From Paenibacillus timonensis (GTDB taxonomy: Bacteria; Bacillota; Bacilli; Paenibacillales; Paenibacillaceae), in the NCBI RefSeq assembly GCF_009725205.1, contig NZ_WNZY01000021.1, forward strand, positions 21,615 to 85,614: a DNA stretch of 64,000 bases, read 5' to 3'. The notes under the pieces were generated by a model, which was not told the DNA's origin, searched no databases, and saw nothing but the letters and a program-made list of their open reading frames with translations. Made by a program: the position numbers and the translations under genes. Position 1 is the first letter of the stretch; every line of letters starts with the position of its first letter. Positions 52,621-63,549 of the stretch are shown piece after piece.

Positions 52621-53514
52621 ATGATGGACCAGAACAGCAAGCAAGATCGGTTGATCCGCGGGATCGCCATGGGCGGGAAAGTGCGCGCTTTCGCCGTGCG
52701 GACGACCCAGCTGGTGGAGGAGCTGCGCCGCCGACATGATACGTACCCGACCGCAACAGCCGCCTTCGGGCGCACGCTGACCGCCGCCGCCATGATGGGC
52801 GCGATGCTCAAGGGCGAGGAGAAGCTGACCGTACAGGTTAAAGGCGACGGACCGATCGGACAAATTATTGCGGATGCGAACGCCAAGGGCGAAGTGCGCG
52901 GCTACGTCAAGAACCCGCATGTCCATTTGCCGAGCAACAGTCAAGGGAAATTGGACGTTCGCGGCGTTGTCGGAACGGAAGGATTTATCCACGTTACGAA
53001 GGATTTGGGACTCAAGGAGCCTTACCGCGGTAGCGTGCCTTTAATTTCCGGCGAGTTGGGCGAGGATTTTACGTATTATTTTGCCGTGTCGGAGCAAACC
53101 CCTTCCGCCGTTGGATTGGGCGTGCTCGTGGACGTGGACAATTCGGTGATCGTAGCGGGCGGTTTTATCATTCAGCTGCTGCCGGGCTTAAGTGATTCCG
53201 AAATCGACTCGATCGAAAAAGCGGTGGGTCAGCTTCCACCGGTGACGGCGCTGCTCGATCAGGGGTTGGAGCTGGACGAAATGCTGCGCTGGATCGTACC
53301 GGACGTGCAGGTGCTGGAGGAAATGGACATCGTGTTCTCCTGCAACTGTTCACGGGAGCGGGTAGAGCGCACGCTGATCAGCTTGGGTAAGAAGGAGCTG
53401 GAGGAACTGCGGGACGAAGGCAAAGAGACGGAGGTCGTTTGCGATTTCTGCAACGAACCGTACTTGTTTACCCCCGAGGAACTTGACCGGTTGATAGCTC
53501 AAACGGATAAATAA
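52621..53514 (+). CDS. hslO: Redox-regulated chaperone Hsp33
   Basis: Hsp33 is a holdase that is switched on by disulfide formation under oxidative stress. The 297-aa protein has the N-terminal folding domain and a C-terminal zinc switch: CNC near 241-243 and CDFC near 273-276, that is CxC...CxxC, all four present. ATG 52621 has AAAGGAGGT 8 nt upstream. An upstream in-frame TTG at 52582 falls in the inverted-repeat arm and is rejected. Order coaX-hslO-cysK is as in B. subtilis, except that yacD is absent. Confidence 0.96.
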   Translation: MMDQNSKQDRLIRGIAMGGKVRAFAVRTTQLVEELRRRHDTYPTATAAFGRTLTAAAMMGAMLKGEEKLTVQVKGDGPIGQIIADANAKGEVRGYVKNPHVHLPSNSQGKLDVRGVVGTEGFIHVTKDLGLKEPYRGSVPLISGELGEDFTYYFAVSEQTPSAVGLGVLVDVDNSVIVAGGFIIQLLPGLSDSEIDSIEKAVGQLPPVTALLDQGLELDEMLRWIVPDVQVLEEMDIVFSCNCSRERVERTLISLGKKELEELRDEGKETEVVCDFCNEPYLFTPEELDRLIAQTDK

Positions 53515-53530
53515 GTGAATAAGACCAAAG

Positions 53531-53578
53531 ATACTTTGCGGATCGGGTTATTTAGACCTCGGATGCAAAGTATTTTTT
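53531..53578 (+). terminator. Terminator after hslO
   Basis: ATACTTTGC (53531-53539) pairs with GCAAAGTAT (53565-53573), followed by TTTTT. Confidence 0.88.
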
Positions 53579-53588
53579 GTGACTTTTC

Positions 53589-53617
53589 TTGACAACTCCG
53601 ATCGGGGTTGTTAAGAT
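53589..53617 (+). promoter_or_regulatory. cysK promoter with a palindromic operator in the spacer
   Basis: TTGACA (53589-53594) and TAAGAT (53612-53617) have a 17-nt spacer. Over the -35 end and the spacer lies ACAACTCCGATCGGGGTTGT (53592-53611), a 20-bp palindrome broken at one symmetric pair. A bound repressor here would block polymerase. An Rrf2-type cysteine regulator such as CymR is the obvious candidate for cysK, but I cannot match the box to a confirmed consensus. Confidence 0.7.
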
Positions 53618-53651
53618 AATAATCAGAAAACCAACTTATTTACTCGGAAAT

Positions 53652-53700
53652 AAATGAAAGCCGATAAATCGCACATCCTAACATCTTGAGCTTTCATTTT
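53652..53700 (+). promoter_or_regulatory. Terminator-like hairpin in the cysK leader
   Basis: AAATGAAAGC (53652-53661) pairs with GCTTTCATTT (53690-53699), ending in TTTT. It lies between the promoter and the start codon, so it could attenuate. No T-box or SAM riboswitch motif is visible around it. Confidence 0.45.
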
Positions 53701-53751
53701 GTGCAGCTAGATCGACGACGGTAATTTTTATCCAAAGGGAGGATATTTAAT

Positions 53752-54690
53752 ATGGCAAAAGTCGTAAATAGTGTAACGGATTTGATCGGAGATACGCCGC
53801 TGGTTCGGTTAAATCGGATCGTGCCGGAGGATAGCGCGGAGATTTATGTGAAGCTGGAATACCAAAACCCGGGCTCCAGCGTAAAGGACCGGATCGCGAT
53901 CAGTATCGTAGAGGAAGCGGAGAAGGCGGGCAAGCTGAAGCCGGGCGGAACGATTATCGAAGCGACGAGCGGTAACACGGGGATCGGTTTGGCGATGGTA
54001 GCTGCGGCGAAGGGCTACAAAGCTGTTATCGTGATGCCGGAAACGATGAGCTTGGAACGTCGTAACCTGCTGCGCGCCTATGGGGCAGAGCTTGTCTTGA
54101 CACCGGGTTCCGAAGGGATGAACGGAGCGGTGAAGAAAGCCGAGGAGCTGCTGGCAGCGAATCCGGATTACTTCCTGGCAGACCAATTCAGAACGCAAGC
54201 GAACGTGAAAATTCACCGCGAAACGACCGGACCGGAAATCGTTGAAGCGATTGAATCGCTGGACGGCCGTCTGGATGCCTTCGTGGCAGGGATTGGTACG
54301 GGCGGTACGATTTCCGGCGCGGGTGAGGTTTTGAAGAAACGGTTCCCGGATCTGAAGATTTACGCGGTTGAACCGGCAGCATCGCCGATTCTGTCTGGCG
54401 GCAAACCTGGACCGCACAAAATCCAAGGCCTTGGTGCGAACTTCATTCCGGAAATTTTGAATCGTGAAATTTATGATGAAATCATTCATGTGGAGAACGA
54501 TGAAGCGTTCGAACAAGCACGTACGGTCGCGAAAGAGGAAGGCATCCTGTCCGGTATTTCCTCCGGCGCTGCAGTGTTTGCTGCCTTGAAGGTGGCTAAG
54601 GAGCTGGGCAAAGGCAAACGTGTCGTTGCCATCATTCCAAGCAACGGCGAACGTTACCTCAGCACGCCGCTGTACAATTTCGAAGCTTAA
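53752..54690 (+). CDS. cysK: Cysteine synthase A (O-acetylserine thiol-lyase)
   Basis: CysK makes cysteine from O-acetylserine and sulfide with PLP. In B. subtilis it also binds CymR to signal cysteine status. The 312-aa product has the PLP Lys45 in [11 protein letters not shown], the substrate loop [12 protein letters not shown], the phosphate-binding [10 protein letters not shown] and the C-terminal [18 protein letters not shown] precedes ATG 53752. It is a single-gene unit with its own operator-bearing promoter and terminator, followed by the pab/fol operon. Confidence 0.97.
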   Translation: MAKVVNSVTDLIGDTPLVRLNRIVPEDSAEIYVKLEYQNPGSSVKDRIAISIVEEAEKAGKLKPGGTIIEATSGNTGIGLAMVAAAKGYKAVIVMPETMSLERRNLLRAYGAELVLTPGSEGMNGAVKKAEELLAANPDYFLADQFRTQANVKIHRETTGPEIVEAIESLDGRLDAFVAGIGTGGTISGAGEVLKKRFPDLKIYAVEPAASPILSGGKPGPHKIQGLGANFIPEILNREIYDEIIHVENDEAFEQARTVAKEEGILSGISSGAAVFAALKVAKELGKGKRVVAIIPSNGERYLSTPLYNFEA

Positions 54691-54709
54691 TCACTCCTAG
54701 GAGAGCGAT

Positions 54710-54753
54710 GACGCCCCCCGGCCGTTCTAACCGAACGGTCCGGGGTCTTTTAT
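54710..54753 (+). terminator. Terminator after cysK
   Basis: A long G/C-rich stem: GACGCCCCCCGGCCGTTC arm (from 54710) with CGAACGGTCCGGGGTC (54732-54747), with a short bulge, then TTTTATT. Confidence 0.85.
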
Positions 54754-54834
54754 TATGAGGCGAACTTCTAGTATACTAGCTTCCAATAAGAGAAGTGCAT
54801 CTATAAGATGAAGCTTGGAGGACGAACACGGTTC

Positions 54835-56370
54835 ATGAAAAAGTTGACGACCTGGGAGCAATGGAAAGATTGGGCGGGGACAGGCGACTGGACGATGCTG
54901 CCCTTTGCGGTCAAATGCCCGTTGGCGGCTTCGGGTTTGCCTGAGGATTGGTTCCGGGCTTGGAAGGAAGCCGGACCGTACGCTTGCGTGTTGGAGAGTG
55001 GCAAGGGAGGAAGGTACACCTTTCTAGGCTTAGAGCCGGTTTCTGTCATCCGCGGCAAGGGTGGCGAAGCCATCGTGCAAGATCCTGCTTCCGGTACGGC
55101 ATCGGTCCTCCGAGGCAAGCCGCTGGAGTTGTTGCGGGACTGGATGGCTCCGTTCCGGTCGCCCGAGGTGCCGGGGCTACCCAAGTTCACCGGCGGAGCC
55201 GTCGGTTATCTCGCCTATGATGTAGCGCGATCGTTGGAGCGCCTGCCGAACCTAGCGCAGGACGACCTTGGCCTCGGCGACTACGTTTGGATGCGGTTGG
55301 AGGAGATGTGGGCTATCGATCAGGGGGAGGGTGATGTGTATTGCGTCGTCCATGTCCCGATCGCCTCGATGTCTCTGGAACAACTGCGGGATGGTTACCG
55401 TCGCGCCGAAGCGCGGGCTTTGCGCATGGCGGAGCGCTGGACAGGCTTCTACGCTGCGACCGCTGCTACCCCGGCGGAAACCCCGACTCCGCTTCCTCCG
55501 CTCGGCGACGAGGAGTTGGAGCGCCGCCGTCTGTCCGTCTCGATGACGCAGGAGGCGTTCGAAGCGGCGGTGCGCCGGGTGCAGGAATATATCGCCGCCG
55601 GCGACGTATTTCAGGTGAACCTGTCGCTGCGCCAGGCTTTTGCGTTGGTGGCGTCACCTGAACAGGTGTACGAGCAGCTCAGGCGGTTGAACCCGTCGCC
55701 ATATATGGGCTTGCTCCGCTTCCCCGATTTCCAACTCGTGTCCGCTTCGCCGGAGCTGCTGGTGAAGGTGGAGCAAGGGAAGATCAGCACCCGCCCGATT
55801 GCGGGAACGCGGCGGCGGGGACATACGCCGGAGGAGGATCGGCAGATGGAGGCGGAGCTGCGCGCGAGCAACAAGGAGCAGGCCGAGCACATTATGCTGG
55901 TCGACCTTCTGCGCAACGACATCGGTCGTGTGGCGGAGTATGGGACGGTACGGGTCAGCGAGCTTTTTACTGTGGAGCGCTATTCGCACGTTATGCATCT
56001 GGTGTCTGAGGTCGAAGGAGTGCTGGGTGGGGATCCTACGTTATACGATGCGATCGCTGCTGTTTTTCCGGGAGGAACGATTACCGGGGCGCCTAAGGTA
56101 CGAACGATGGAAATCATCGAGGAGCTGGAGCCGGTCACGCGGGGGCCTTATACCGGCGCAATGGGATGGATTGACTATACCGGGAATATGGAATTAAATA
56201 TTATTATACGTACGCTGGTCGCGAAGGATGGCGTCGGCTACTTGCAGACGGGGGCTGGCATCGTGATTGATTCGGACCCGTACCGTGAGTATAGGGAATG
56301 CTTTAACAAGGCCAGGGCTGTTGCTTTGGCGATCCAACAGAGTGAGCAGAGTCAGCTGGACAAAGTCTAG
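54835..56370 (+). CDS. pabB: Aminodeoxychorismate synthase component I
   Basis: PabB aminates chorismate to 4-amino-4-deoxychorismate for folate synthesis, using ammonia from PabA. The 511-aa protein has the anthranilate-synthase-like N-terminal domain (LESGKGGRYTFLGLEPVS) and the chorismate-binding domain (about 235-500): FQVNLSLRQAF, PIAGTRRRG with the family PIAGT motif, EHIMLVDLLRNDIGRVAEYG (20 residues), FPGGTITGAPKVR. The start is ATG 54835 with GGAGG 13 nt upstream. ATG 54808 in the same frame is possible, but that ribosome site would then lie inside the gene. It heads the pab/fol operon. Confidence 0.94.
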   Translation: MKKLTTWEQWKDWAGTGDWTMLPFAVKCPLAASGLPEDWFRAWKEAGPYACVLESGKGGRYTFLGLEPVSVIRGKGGEAIVQDPASGTASVLRGKPLELLRDWMAPFRSPEVPGLPKFTGGAVGYLAYDVARSLERLPNLAQDDLGLGDYVWMRLEEMWAIDQGEGDVYCVVHVPIASMSLEQLRDGYRRAEARALRMAERWTGFYAATAATPAETPTPLPPLGDEELERRRLSVSMTQEAFEAAVRRVQEYIAAGDVFQVNLSLRQAFALVASPEQVYEQLRRLNPSPYMGLLRFPDFQLVSASPELLVKVEQGKISTRPIAGTRRRGHTPEEDRQMEAELRASNKEQAEHIMLVDLLRNDIGRVAEYGTVRVSELFTVERYSHVMHLVSEVEGVLGGDPTLYDAIAAVFPGGTITGAPKVRTMEIIEELEPVTRGPYTGAMGWIDYTGNMELNIIIRTLVAKDGVGYLQTGAGIVIDSDPYREYRECFNKARAVALAIQQSEQSQLDKV

Positions 56371-56388
56371 GACAGGAGATGAGATGAG

Positions 56389-56970
56389 ATGATTTTGGTG
56401 ATCGATAACTACGATTCTTTTACGTACAATTTGGTGCAGTATTTAGGTGAGTTAGGTGAGGAAGTAGCTGTCCGCCGCAACGATGAGATTGATCTTGCGG
56501 GAATTGAGGCTTTGCAGCCGGATCATATTTTAATATCCCCCGGTCCATGTACCCCAAATGAGGCTGGGATCACGCTGGATTTGATCGAGCGTTTTAAAGG
56601 GGTGATCCCGATCTTCGGCGTTTGCCTGGGGCATCAGGCGATCGGCCAAGCTTTTGGCGGTAACGTGATTCGTGCCGAGCGGTTAATGCACGGCAAGACG
56701 TCGCCGATCCACCATCAGGGAGAATCGGTGTTTGCCGGCCTGCCGTCGCCGTTTACGGCCACGCGGTACCATTCTCTGATCGTGGAGCGCGAGAGCCTGC
56801 CGGATTGTCTGGAAATTACCGCCGAGACGGCGGAAGGGGAGATCATGGGACTGCGCCACAAAGAGTATGCCGTTGAAGGTGTGCAGTTCCATCCGGAATC
56901 GATTATTACTCAGCATGGCCATCAAATCCTCCGTAATTTCCTGAATCGGAAGGCGGAAGCCAAAGCATGA
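56389..56970 (+). CDS. pabA: Aminodeoxychorismate/anthranilate synthase glutamine amidotransferase
   Basis: PabA hydrolyses glutamine and channels ammonia to PabB; in bacilli the same subunit can also serve anthranilate synthase TrpE. The 193-aa class I amidotransferase shows the oxyanion motif [11 protein letters not shown], the nucleophile Cys in [11 protein letters not shown] (about 79) and the His-Glu pair in VQFHPESI (about 168-175). Its start lies 18 bp after pabB, and its last 4 nt overlap pabC (ATGA). Confidence 0.96.
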   Translation: MILVIDNYDSFTYNLVQYLGELGEEVAVRRNDEIDLAGIEALQPDHILISPGPCTPNEAGITLDLIERFKGVIPIFGVCLGHQAIGQAFGGNVIRAERLMHGKTSPIHHQGESVFAGLPSPFTATRYHSLIVERESLPDCLEITAETAEGEIMGLRHKEYAVEGVQFHPESIITQHGHQILRNFLNRKAEAKA

Positions 56971-57905
56971 AATACATCGGGGTGGATGGAGTTCCGACCC
57001 CGACCGATCAAGCCGTGATCTCCGTAATGGATCACGGCTTTATGTACGGGATCGGTTTGTTTGAGACGTTCCGTACGTACGAAGGTCGACCGTTTCTGCT
57101 GGAGCGGCATCTGGATCGGCTGATGGCAGGCTGCAGGGCGTTAGGGATCGATTTCAAGGCCGATCCCGGCCGGGTTGAGTCGGAAATCAGTGAGTTGCTC
57201 GTGCAAAACGGATTGGCTGAAGGCTACATCCGGTATACGGTAACGGCCGGTGAGGGGCCGCTTGGCTTGCCGGTCGGTGACTACGATAAGCCGAGAGTCG
57301 TAATCTACGTGAAGTCGTTGCCGGAGCCAGGGGTGACGCTATATACCGACGGGAAGCCGCTGTGGCGGCTGGAGACGCCCCGGAACACGCCGGAGGGCGA
57401 GGTGCGCTTCAAATCGCTGCACTACATGAATAGCGTGCTGGCGAAACGCGAGCTGGCGCGGCTGGAACGCGCGGCGGCGCAGCAGTCCGTCGCTCCCGTC
57501 CCTGCGGAAGGCTTGCAGCTGACGGCCCAGGGATGGTTGGCGGAGGGGATCGTCAGCAATGTATTTTTTGTGCGGAATGGCAAATGTTATACGCCGAATC
57601 TGGAAACGGGGATTCTCCCCGGCATTACTCGCGCCATGGTGCTGGAGCTGGCAGCCGAGAAGGGGATTCCGACGGAGGAGGGCTGCTACACTTGGGACGA
57701 TCTGTTGGCGGCCGACGAGGTCTTCTTGACAAATTCGATCCAAGAGCTCGTGCCTGTGACGGAATTGGCGGAGTCTAGCAAACAAGGCGGACAGGAGATG
57801 CAGCGGCACAAGGTCGGGACCGGCCATATCGGGCCGGTTACGGAACGACTGCTGGGGGAATATAGAGAGAAAGCGAGGAATGACGATGCAGCCGATCATA
57901 TATAA
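56967..57905 (+). CDS. pabC: 4-amino-4-deoxychorismate lyase
   Basis: PabC is a PLP enzyme of fold type IV that splits aminodeoxychorismate into p-aminobenzoate and pyruvate. The 312-aa product has [19 protein letters not shown] (19 residues, about 27-45), the PLP Lys in [11 protein letters not shown] (about 149), and the fold-type signature [10 protein letters not shown]...[10 protein letters not shown] ~20-residue insertion near 170-190 (rich in Ala, Gln, Pro, Val) is seen. It overlaps pabA by 4 nt and folP by about 20 nt. Confidence 0.95.
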   Translation: MKYIGVDGVPTPTDQAVISVMDHGFMYGIGLFETFRTYEGRPFLLERHLDRLMAGCRALGIDFKADPGRVESEISELLVQNGLAEGYIRYTVTAGEGPLGLPVGDYDKPRVVIYVKSLPEPGVTLYTDGKPLWRLETPRNTPEGEVRFKSLHYMNSVLAKRELARLERAAAQQSVAPVPAEGLQLTAQGWLAEGIVSNVFFVRNGKCYTPNLETGILPGITRAMVLELAAEKGIPTEEGCYTWDDLLAADEVFLTNSIQELVPVTELAESSKQGGQEMQRHKVGTGHIGPVTERLLGEYREKARNDDAADHI

Positions 57906-58725
57906 ACGCAGCTACCGGCTGGGCGAGGCGTCCTTTACGCTCGGTGAGCGCACGCTGGTGATGGGGATTCTGAACGTGACACCGGACTCTTTTTCCGATG
58001 GAGGCCGTTATAATAACGTGGAACGCGCTTTACAGCACGCTCGGGAGATGATTGCGGAGGGAGCGGATATCATTGATGTCGGCGGAGAATCAACGCGTCC
58101 GGGTCATGAACCTGTAAGCGAACAAGAGGAGCTGGAGCGGGTCATTCCCGTGGTAGAGGCGATGCAACGCGAGCTGCCGCAAGTTCCCTTGTCGGTGGAT
58201 ACGTACAAGGCAAAGGTCGCGAGAGAAGCGCTGAAGGCGGGCGCCCACATCATCAATGATGTATGGGGCTTTAAGGCGGAGGCGCGGATGGCGGAAGTGG
58301 CGGCGGAGTTTGGTTGTCCGGTGATTTTGATGCATAACCGTCAGGATCGTAATTACGGCGACTTGCTTGCCGATGTGGCGGCGGATTTGCGAGAATGCGT
58401 GGAGATCGCTCGTAAAGCTGGTGTGAAGGACGAGAATATTATTTTGGACCCGGGTATCGGTTTTGCCAAGGATTATTCCGAGAACCTCCGTGTCATGCGT
58501 GCACTGGACGATTTGATAACGTTGGGTTATCCGCTCCTGCTCGGGACGTCCCGCAAGCGATTTATCCGTACCGCGTTAGACCTTCCGGTCGATGAAGTAG
58601 TGTTCGGTACGGCGGCGACTGTGGCGCTAGGGGTTGCGCAGGGCTGCCAGATTGTCCGCGTTCATGACGTGAAGGAGATCAAGCAGACCGTGCAAATGTG
58701 CGATGCGGTCGTGTACACTCAATAA
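57886..58725 (+). CDS. folP: Dihydropteroate synthase
   Basis: FolP joins p-aminobenzoate to dihydropterin pyrophosphate, the step blocked by sulfonamides. The 279-aa TIM-barrel protein has GILNVTPDSFSDGG (about 27-40), the DVGGESTRPG motif, LSVDTYKA, the INDVWG segment and LLGTSRKRFI. ATG 57886 is preferred over ATG 57880 because GCGAGGA ends at 57879, directly against the earlier codon. It lies inside the end of pabC. Gene symbol sul is used in B. subtilis. Confidence 0.95.
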   Translation: MQPIIYKRSYRLGEASFTLGERTLVMGILNVTPDSFSDGGRYNNVERALQHAREMIAEGADIIDVGGESTRPGHEPVSEQEELERVIPVVEAMQRELPQVPLSVDTYKAKVAREALKAGAHIINDVWGFKAEARMAEVAAEFGCPVILMHNRQDRNYGDLLADVAADLRECVEIARKAGVKDENIILDPGIGFAKDYSENLRVMRALDDLITLGYPLLLGTSRKRFIRTALDLPVDEVVFGTAATVALGVAQGCQIVRVHDVKEIKQTVQMCDAVVYTQ

Positions 58726-58749
58726 ATTGCTGGAAAAGGAGCCGAAATC

Positions 58750-59112
58750 ATGGACAAAATGGTGCTGCGGCGCATGGAATATTACGGGTACCACGGCGTG
58801 TTCGAGGAGGAGCGCAAGCTGGGCCAGCGCTTCTACGTGGATTTGGAGCTGGAGATGGATCTGCGCCAGGCGGGAATCCACGATGACTTGACTCAAACGG
58901 TAAATTACGCCGAATTGCATGGGCTGGTCAAGGATATTGTCGAGCTAAAAAGCTTTCAATTGATCGAAGCGTTGGCGGAGCATATTGCATCCGCGGTATT
59001 GGACACTTATACTAGGGTAGATGCGTTAACGGTTCGGGTCACCAAGCCGCACCCTCCGTTTGATATCCATTTCGACGGTGTGACGGTGGAGATGTACCGT
59101 TCCAGAAAGTGA
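58750..59112 (+). CDS. folB: Dihydroneopterin aldolase
   Basis: FolB cleaves dihydroneopterin to 6-hydroxymethyl-dihydropterin and glycolaldehyde. The 120-aa product contains YGYHGVFEEERKLGQRFYVD (20 residues, with the active-site Glu), the NYAELHGLV segment and the conserved Lys in VTKPHPP. AAAAGGAG precedes ATG 58750. Its stop overlaps the folK GTG start. Confidence 0.96.
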   Translation: MDKMVLRRMEYYGYHGVFEEERKLGQRFYVDLELEMDLRQAGIHDDLTQTVNYAELHGLVKDIVELKSFQLIEALAEHIASAVLDTYTRVDALTVRVTKPHPPFDIHFDGVTVEMYRSRK

Positions 59113-59672
59113 GCCAATCGTTTATGAACCTGACTTCTCCCTCTGAGCTTTCAGAGGCTTATATTGCTTTAGGCGCCAATCTGGGAGACCGCGAGGCCAC
59201 CCTCATGCAGGCGATCACAGCGCTGCAGGAGCATCCAGCGATTGAAGTCCTGCGTTGCTCCAATTTATATGAAACCGATCCGGTAGGATACCTGGATCAG
59301 CCGTGTTTCGTGAATATGGCTGTTGCGCTGCGTACCTCGCTGGATCCTGAGGTGCTGCTTGAAGTTATGCTGGATATTGAGCTGCGATTAGGGCGAGAGC
59401 GCAAAATACGTTTCGGGCCGCGCACGGTGGACCTTGATTTGTTATGGGCTGGAGGCAGAGTGGTGAATACGCCGCTTCTTACATTGCCTCATCCACGGAT
59501 GATGGAGCGGGCTTTCGTACTTGTCCCGTTGTCAGACATTGTGCCGGAAGGGGAGCTCTCCGGCCTGTATGAGCGCATTCAGAGTGCCTTGGACACCCTA
59601 GATGGAAAGGAAGGCGTCCGGTTTTGGAAAACATGCACCTGGCACAGCGCATCCGCGCTTTCCGAAAACTAA
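59109..59672 (+). CDS. folK: 2-amino-4-hydroxy-6-hydroxymethyl-dihydropteridine pyrophosphokinase
   Basis: FolK transfers pyrophosphate from ATP to hydroxymethyl-dihydropterin, giving the FolP substrate. The 187-aa product has YIALGANLGDREATL, the pterin-site NLYETDPVGYLDQPCFVN (18 residues) and the signature FGPRTVDLDLLWAGG with its metal-binding Asp pair. GTG 59109 overlaps the folB stop and fits coupled translation; ATG 59124 is an alternative. The end overlaps the next gene by 49 nt. Confidence 0.93.
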   Translation: MSQSFMNLTSPSELSEAYIALGANLGDREATLMQAITALQEHPAIEVLRCSNLYETDPVGYLDQPCFVNMAVALRTSLDPEVLLEVMLDIELRLGRERKIRFGPRTVDLDLLWAGGRVVNTPLLTLPHPRMMERAFVLVPLSDIVPEGELSGLYERIQSALDTLDGKEGVRFWKTCTWHSASALSEN

Positions 59673-59830
59673 AAGGATTTACCCAGCAAGAGCTGGCTGA
59701 GAAGTCCGGCGTGTCCCTAGCTTTATTAGGAGCGGTGGAACGGGGGAACCGCCGGGCAGATGATCAAATTTTAACTAAAATTGCAAATTGTTTGGGCATC
59801 TCCTTAGCGGAGCTGAAGCCCGATAAATAA
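59624..59830 (+). CDS. yazB: Small XRE-family helix-turn-helix protein (YazB)
   Basis: A 68-aa protein that is nearly all one Cro/C1-type helix-turn-helix (about 5-62: LAQRIRAFRKLKGFTQQELA, SGVSLALLGAVERGNRR). It is the YazB homologue found between folK and dusB in bacilli; no target is known. The start is TTG 59624 (AAAGGAAGG about 10 nt upstream), overlapping folK by 49 nt; ATG 59633 is an alternative. Confidence 0.85.
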   Translation: MENMHLAQRIRAFRKLKGFTQQELAEKSGVSLALLGAVERGNRRADDQILTKIANCLGISLAELKPDK

Positions 59831-59876
59831 GCTAGGCCGCTTGTAACCTAACCTTATCGAAATGGAGGGAACCATC

Positions 59877-60878
59877 TTGCTGAAGATTGGCGATATCGAA
59901 ATGAAAAACCAAGTCGTGCTTGCTCCGATGGCAGGCGTATGCAATCCGGCCTTTCGCCTGATTGCCAAAGAATTTGGAACAGGGCTGGTCTGCGCAGAGA
60001 TGGTGAGCGATAAAGCGATCATCCATGGCAACAAGCGTACTCGAGAAATGCTTTTTGTGGACGAGCGGGAGAAGCCGCTTAGCCTGCAAATTTTCGGTGG
60101 GGACCGCGCATCGCTTGTGGAGGCGGCCAAAGTCGTTGATCAGGAAACGAATGCCGACATCATTGATATTAATATGGGTTGTCCGGTGCCGAAGGTGACG
60201 AAATGCGATGCCGGCGCACGTTGGTTGCTCGAGCCGAATAAGATTTACGAGATGGTCTCGGCCGTTGTGGATGCGGTGAGTAAACCGGTAACGGTGAAAA
60301 TGCGGATCGGCTGGGATGCAGAGCATATTTACGTTGTGGACAACGCCAAAGCGGTGGAACAAGCCGGTGGCAAAGCCGTCAGCGTGCATGGCCGGACGCG
60401 CGAGCAGCTGTACACCGGGCAGGCGGATTGGAGTTACATTCGTCAGGTGAAGGAAGCCGTATCGATTCCCGTGATCGGCAATGGCGACGTGGCGACGCCG
60501 GAGGATGCCAGACGGATGCTGGATGAGACCGGCTGCGACGGCGTGATGATTGGACGCGGGGCACTCGGCAACCCTTGGATGCTCTATCGGACAGTCGAGT
60601 ACCTGAAGACCGGTGAATTGCTTCCGGAGCCGGATGCGGAGGAGAAGATTCGCATTGCGATCTTGCACATGGACCGTTTGGCCGCTCTTAAAGGCGAGCA
60701 TGTGGCCGTTCGCGAAATGCGCAAGCATTTGGCCTGGTATTTGAAAGGCCTTAAGGGCGCAGCGCCCATTAAGGATCTCATTATGGAAGAAACACGGCGT
60801 GACGAGATGGTGCGCATTCTTGAGGGTTTTGTCGCTGGCATTTCGACAGTAGCCGTACCTGATGAGGTATCCGCCTAA
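59877..60878 (+). CDS. dusB: tRNA-dihydrouridine synthase DusB
   Basis: DusB reduces specific tRNA uridines to dihydrouridine with FMN and NADPH. The 333-aa TIM-barrel protein has [15 protein letters not shown], the catalytic-Cys segment [18 protein letters not shown] (18 residues), [10 protein letters not shown], and the FMN-phosphate motif [11 protein letters not shown]...[13 protein letters not shown]. The start is TTG 59877: GGAGGG ends 6 nt upstream and the product then begins MLKIGDI, like B. subtilis MFKIGDI. An ATG at 59862 lies ahead of that ribosome site. It probably closes the pab/fol operon; there is no clear terminator after it. Confidence 0.95.
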   Translation: MLKIGDIEMKNQVVLAPMAGVCNPAFRLIAKEFGTGLVCAEMVSDKAIIHGNKRTREMLFVDEREKPLSLQIFGGDRASLVEAAKVVDQETNADIIDINMGCPVPKVTKCDAGARWLLEPNKIYEMVSAVVDAVSKPVTVKMRIGWDAEHIYVVDNAKAVEQAGGKAVSVHGRTREQLYTGQADWSYIRQVKEAVSIPVIGNGDVATPEDARRMLDETGCDGVMIGRGALGNPWMLYRTVEYLKTGELLPEPDAEEKIRIAILHMDRLAALKGEHVAVREMRKHLAWYLKGLKGAAPIKDLIMEETRRDEMVRILEGFVAGISTVAVPDEVSA

Positions 60879-60928
60879 GGTTGAAGGGGAAGGTCATGAA
60901 ACGTTTACATTTGTAAATTCGGGTGTCA

Positions 60929-60957
60929 TTGACAATTGAGAATCGTTCACCTATAAT
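60929..60957 (+). promoter_or_regulatory. Sigma-A promoter of greA
   Basis: TTGACA (60929-60934) and TATAAT (60952-60957) with a 17-nt spacer: a consensus promoter. The untranslated leader to greA is about 255 nt (60,965-61,218). It includes a small GAAGCGAGCGCTTC inverted repeat near 61,075 and no ORF, so a regulatory leader is possible. Confidence 0.92.
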
Positions 60958-61218
60958 TTCACAATATAAATTCGACTCAGGGCGTTAGGCTTTCCTCTAG
61001 GGATGGTCTGACCCTTATCACATAATGCATATGATATACACAATGAGTTGGGAATTTAGAGACCATTGCTGCCGGAAGCGAGCGCTTCCAAGCACCTAAG
61101 CGGCAGTGGAACGGCAAAGGAACATTTTCCTAAAGGGAAGCGTTCATTTTCCAGGAGGGTTTTCGGGTGCCGCACGCACCGTGCGAAAATTTTTTCCATG
61201 ACAGGAGAATCGGTTGAG

Positions 61219-61695
61219 ATGAGCGATAAAGAAGTTATTCTTACCCAGGACGGTCTGAAGAGACTGGAAGAAGAATTGGAAAACCTGAAATCTGTGAAAC
61301 GCCGCGAGGTTGCGGAACGGATTAAAGTAGCCATCGGATACGGGGATATCAGTGAGAACTCGGAATACGAGGACGCGAAGAACGAGCAGGCCTTTATCGA
61401 AGGGCGAATCATCACGCTGGAGAAAATGCTGCGTAACGCTCGGATCATCAACAACGACGAAATCGACACGGATACGGTGAGCATCGGTTCGATCGTGACG
61501 GTAGAAGATCTGGAATTTGGAGATACGATGGAATACGCTATCGTTGGGACGGCGGAATCCGATCCGATGCAGAACAAAATCTCGAACGAAAGTCCTGTTG
61601 GCAAAGCGATTCTCGGGAAGAAAAAAGGCGCCGTTGTGGACGTCAACGTTCCGGCCGGCGTGATTCAATATAAAATCGTGGACATTAAGAAGTAA
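61219..61695 (+). CDS. greA: Transcription elongation factor GreA
   Basis: GreA stimulates transcript cleavage by RNA polymerase to rescue backtracked complexes. The 158-aa product has the N-terminal coiled coil (about 1-75, with the conserved acidic tip [18 protein letters not shown], 18 residues) and the C-terminal FKBP-like domain ([18 protein letters not shown]). ATG 61219 has AGGAGAA 9 nt upstream; a long upstream frame from 61066 has no site. greA is elsewhere in B. subtilis; adjacency to lysS occurs in other Bacillota. Confidence 0.96.
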   Translation: MSDKEVILTQDGLKRLEEELENLKSVKRREVAERIKVAIGYGDISENSEYEDAKNEQAFIEGRIITLEKMLRNARIINNDEIDTDTVSIGSIVTVEDLEFGDTMEYAIVGTAESDPMQNKISNESPVGKAILGKKKGAVVDVNVPAGVIQYKIVDIKK

Positions 61696-63306
<1,611 letters not shown>

Positions 63307-63328
63307 GCAAAGGAATAAAGGATATACG

Positions 63329-63356
63329 AGCCCGGCTGATTGCCGGGCTTTCTTTA
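63329..63356 (+). terminator. Terminator after lysS
   Basis: AGCCCGGC (63329-63336) and GCCGGGCT (63342-63349) with a 5-nt loop, followed by TTCTTT. Confidence 0.85.
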
Positions 63357-63426
63357 TATGGGTGATGAACGGCGGGCGCTGATTTTGAATGGGCAAAATT
63401 GGATGAGAATAAAACAGCGGTTTGGG

Positions 63427-63455
63427 TTGCGCCTGGGTTGAAAAGATGATATATT
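63427..63455 (+). promoter_or_regulatory. rRNA operon promoter P1
   Basis: TTGCGC (63427-63432) and TATATT (63450-63455), 17-nt spacer, 214 bp before the 16S gene. Confidence 0.65.
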
Positions 63456-63520
63456 ATAAATCCGGTCGTTATTCACGGGCATTATGAACGTCAGCTCAGA
63501 ATCGCAGATAAAAATAATGC

Positions 63521-63549
63521 TTGCAAGATAACGCCGGACATGATATACT
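63521..63549 (+). promoter_or_regulatory. rRNA operon promoter P2 and leader
   Basis: TTGCAA (63521-63526) and TATACT (63544-63549), 17-nt spacer. The leader that follows contains GATCTTTGAAAACTGAACAA (63587-63606), the boxA-like antitermination segment common upstream of Bacillales rRNA genes. Confidence 0.8.

Noticed and set aside
53589..53751. T-box or SAM riboswitch in the cysK leader
   Set aside because: No T-box sequence (TGGNACCGCG-like) or SAM-I core is visible; only a simple stem and the spacer palindrome.
60929..60960. Fur-box resemblance (GAGAATC) in the greA promoter
   Set aside because: Only a partial match to the 7-1-7 consensus, and greA is not an iron gene; the sequence is explained by the promoter.
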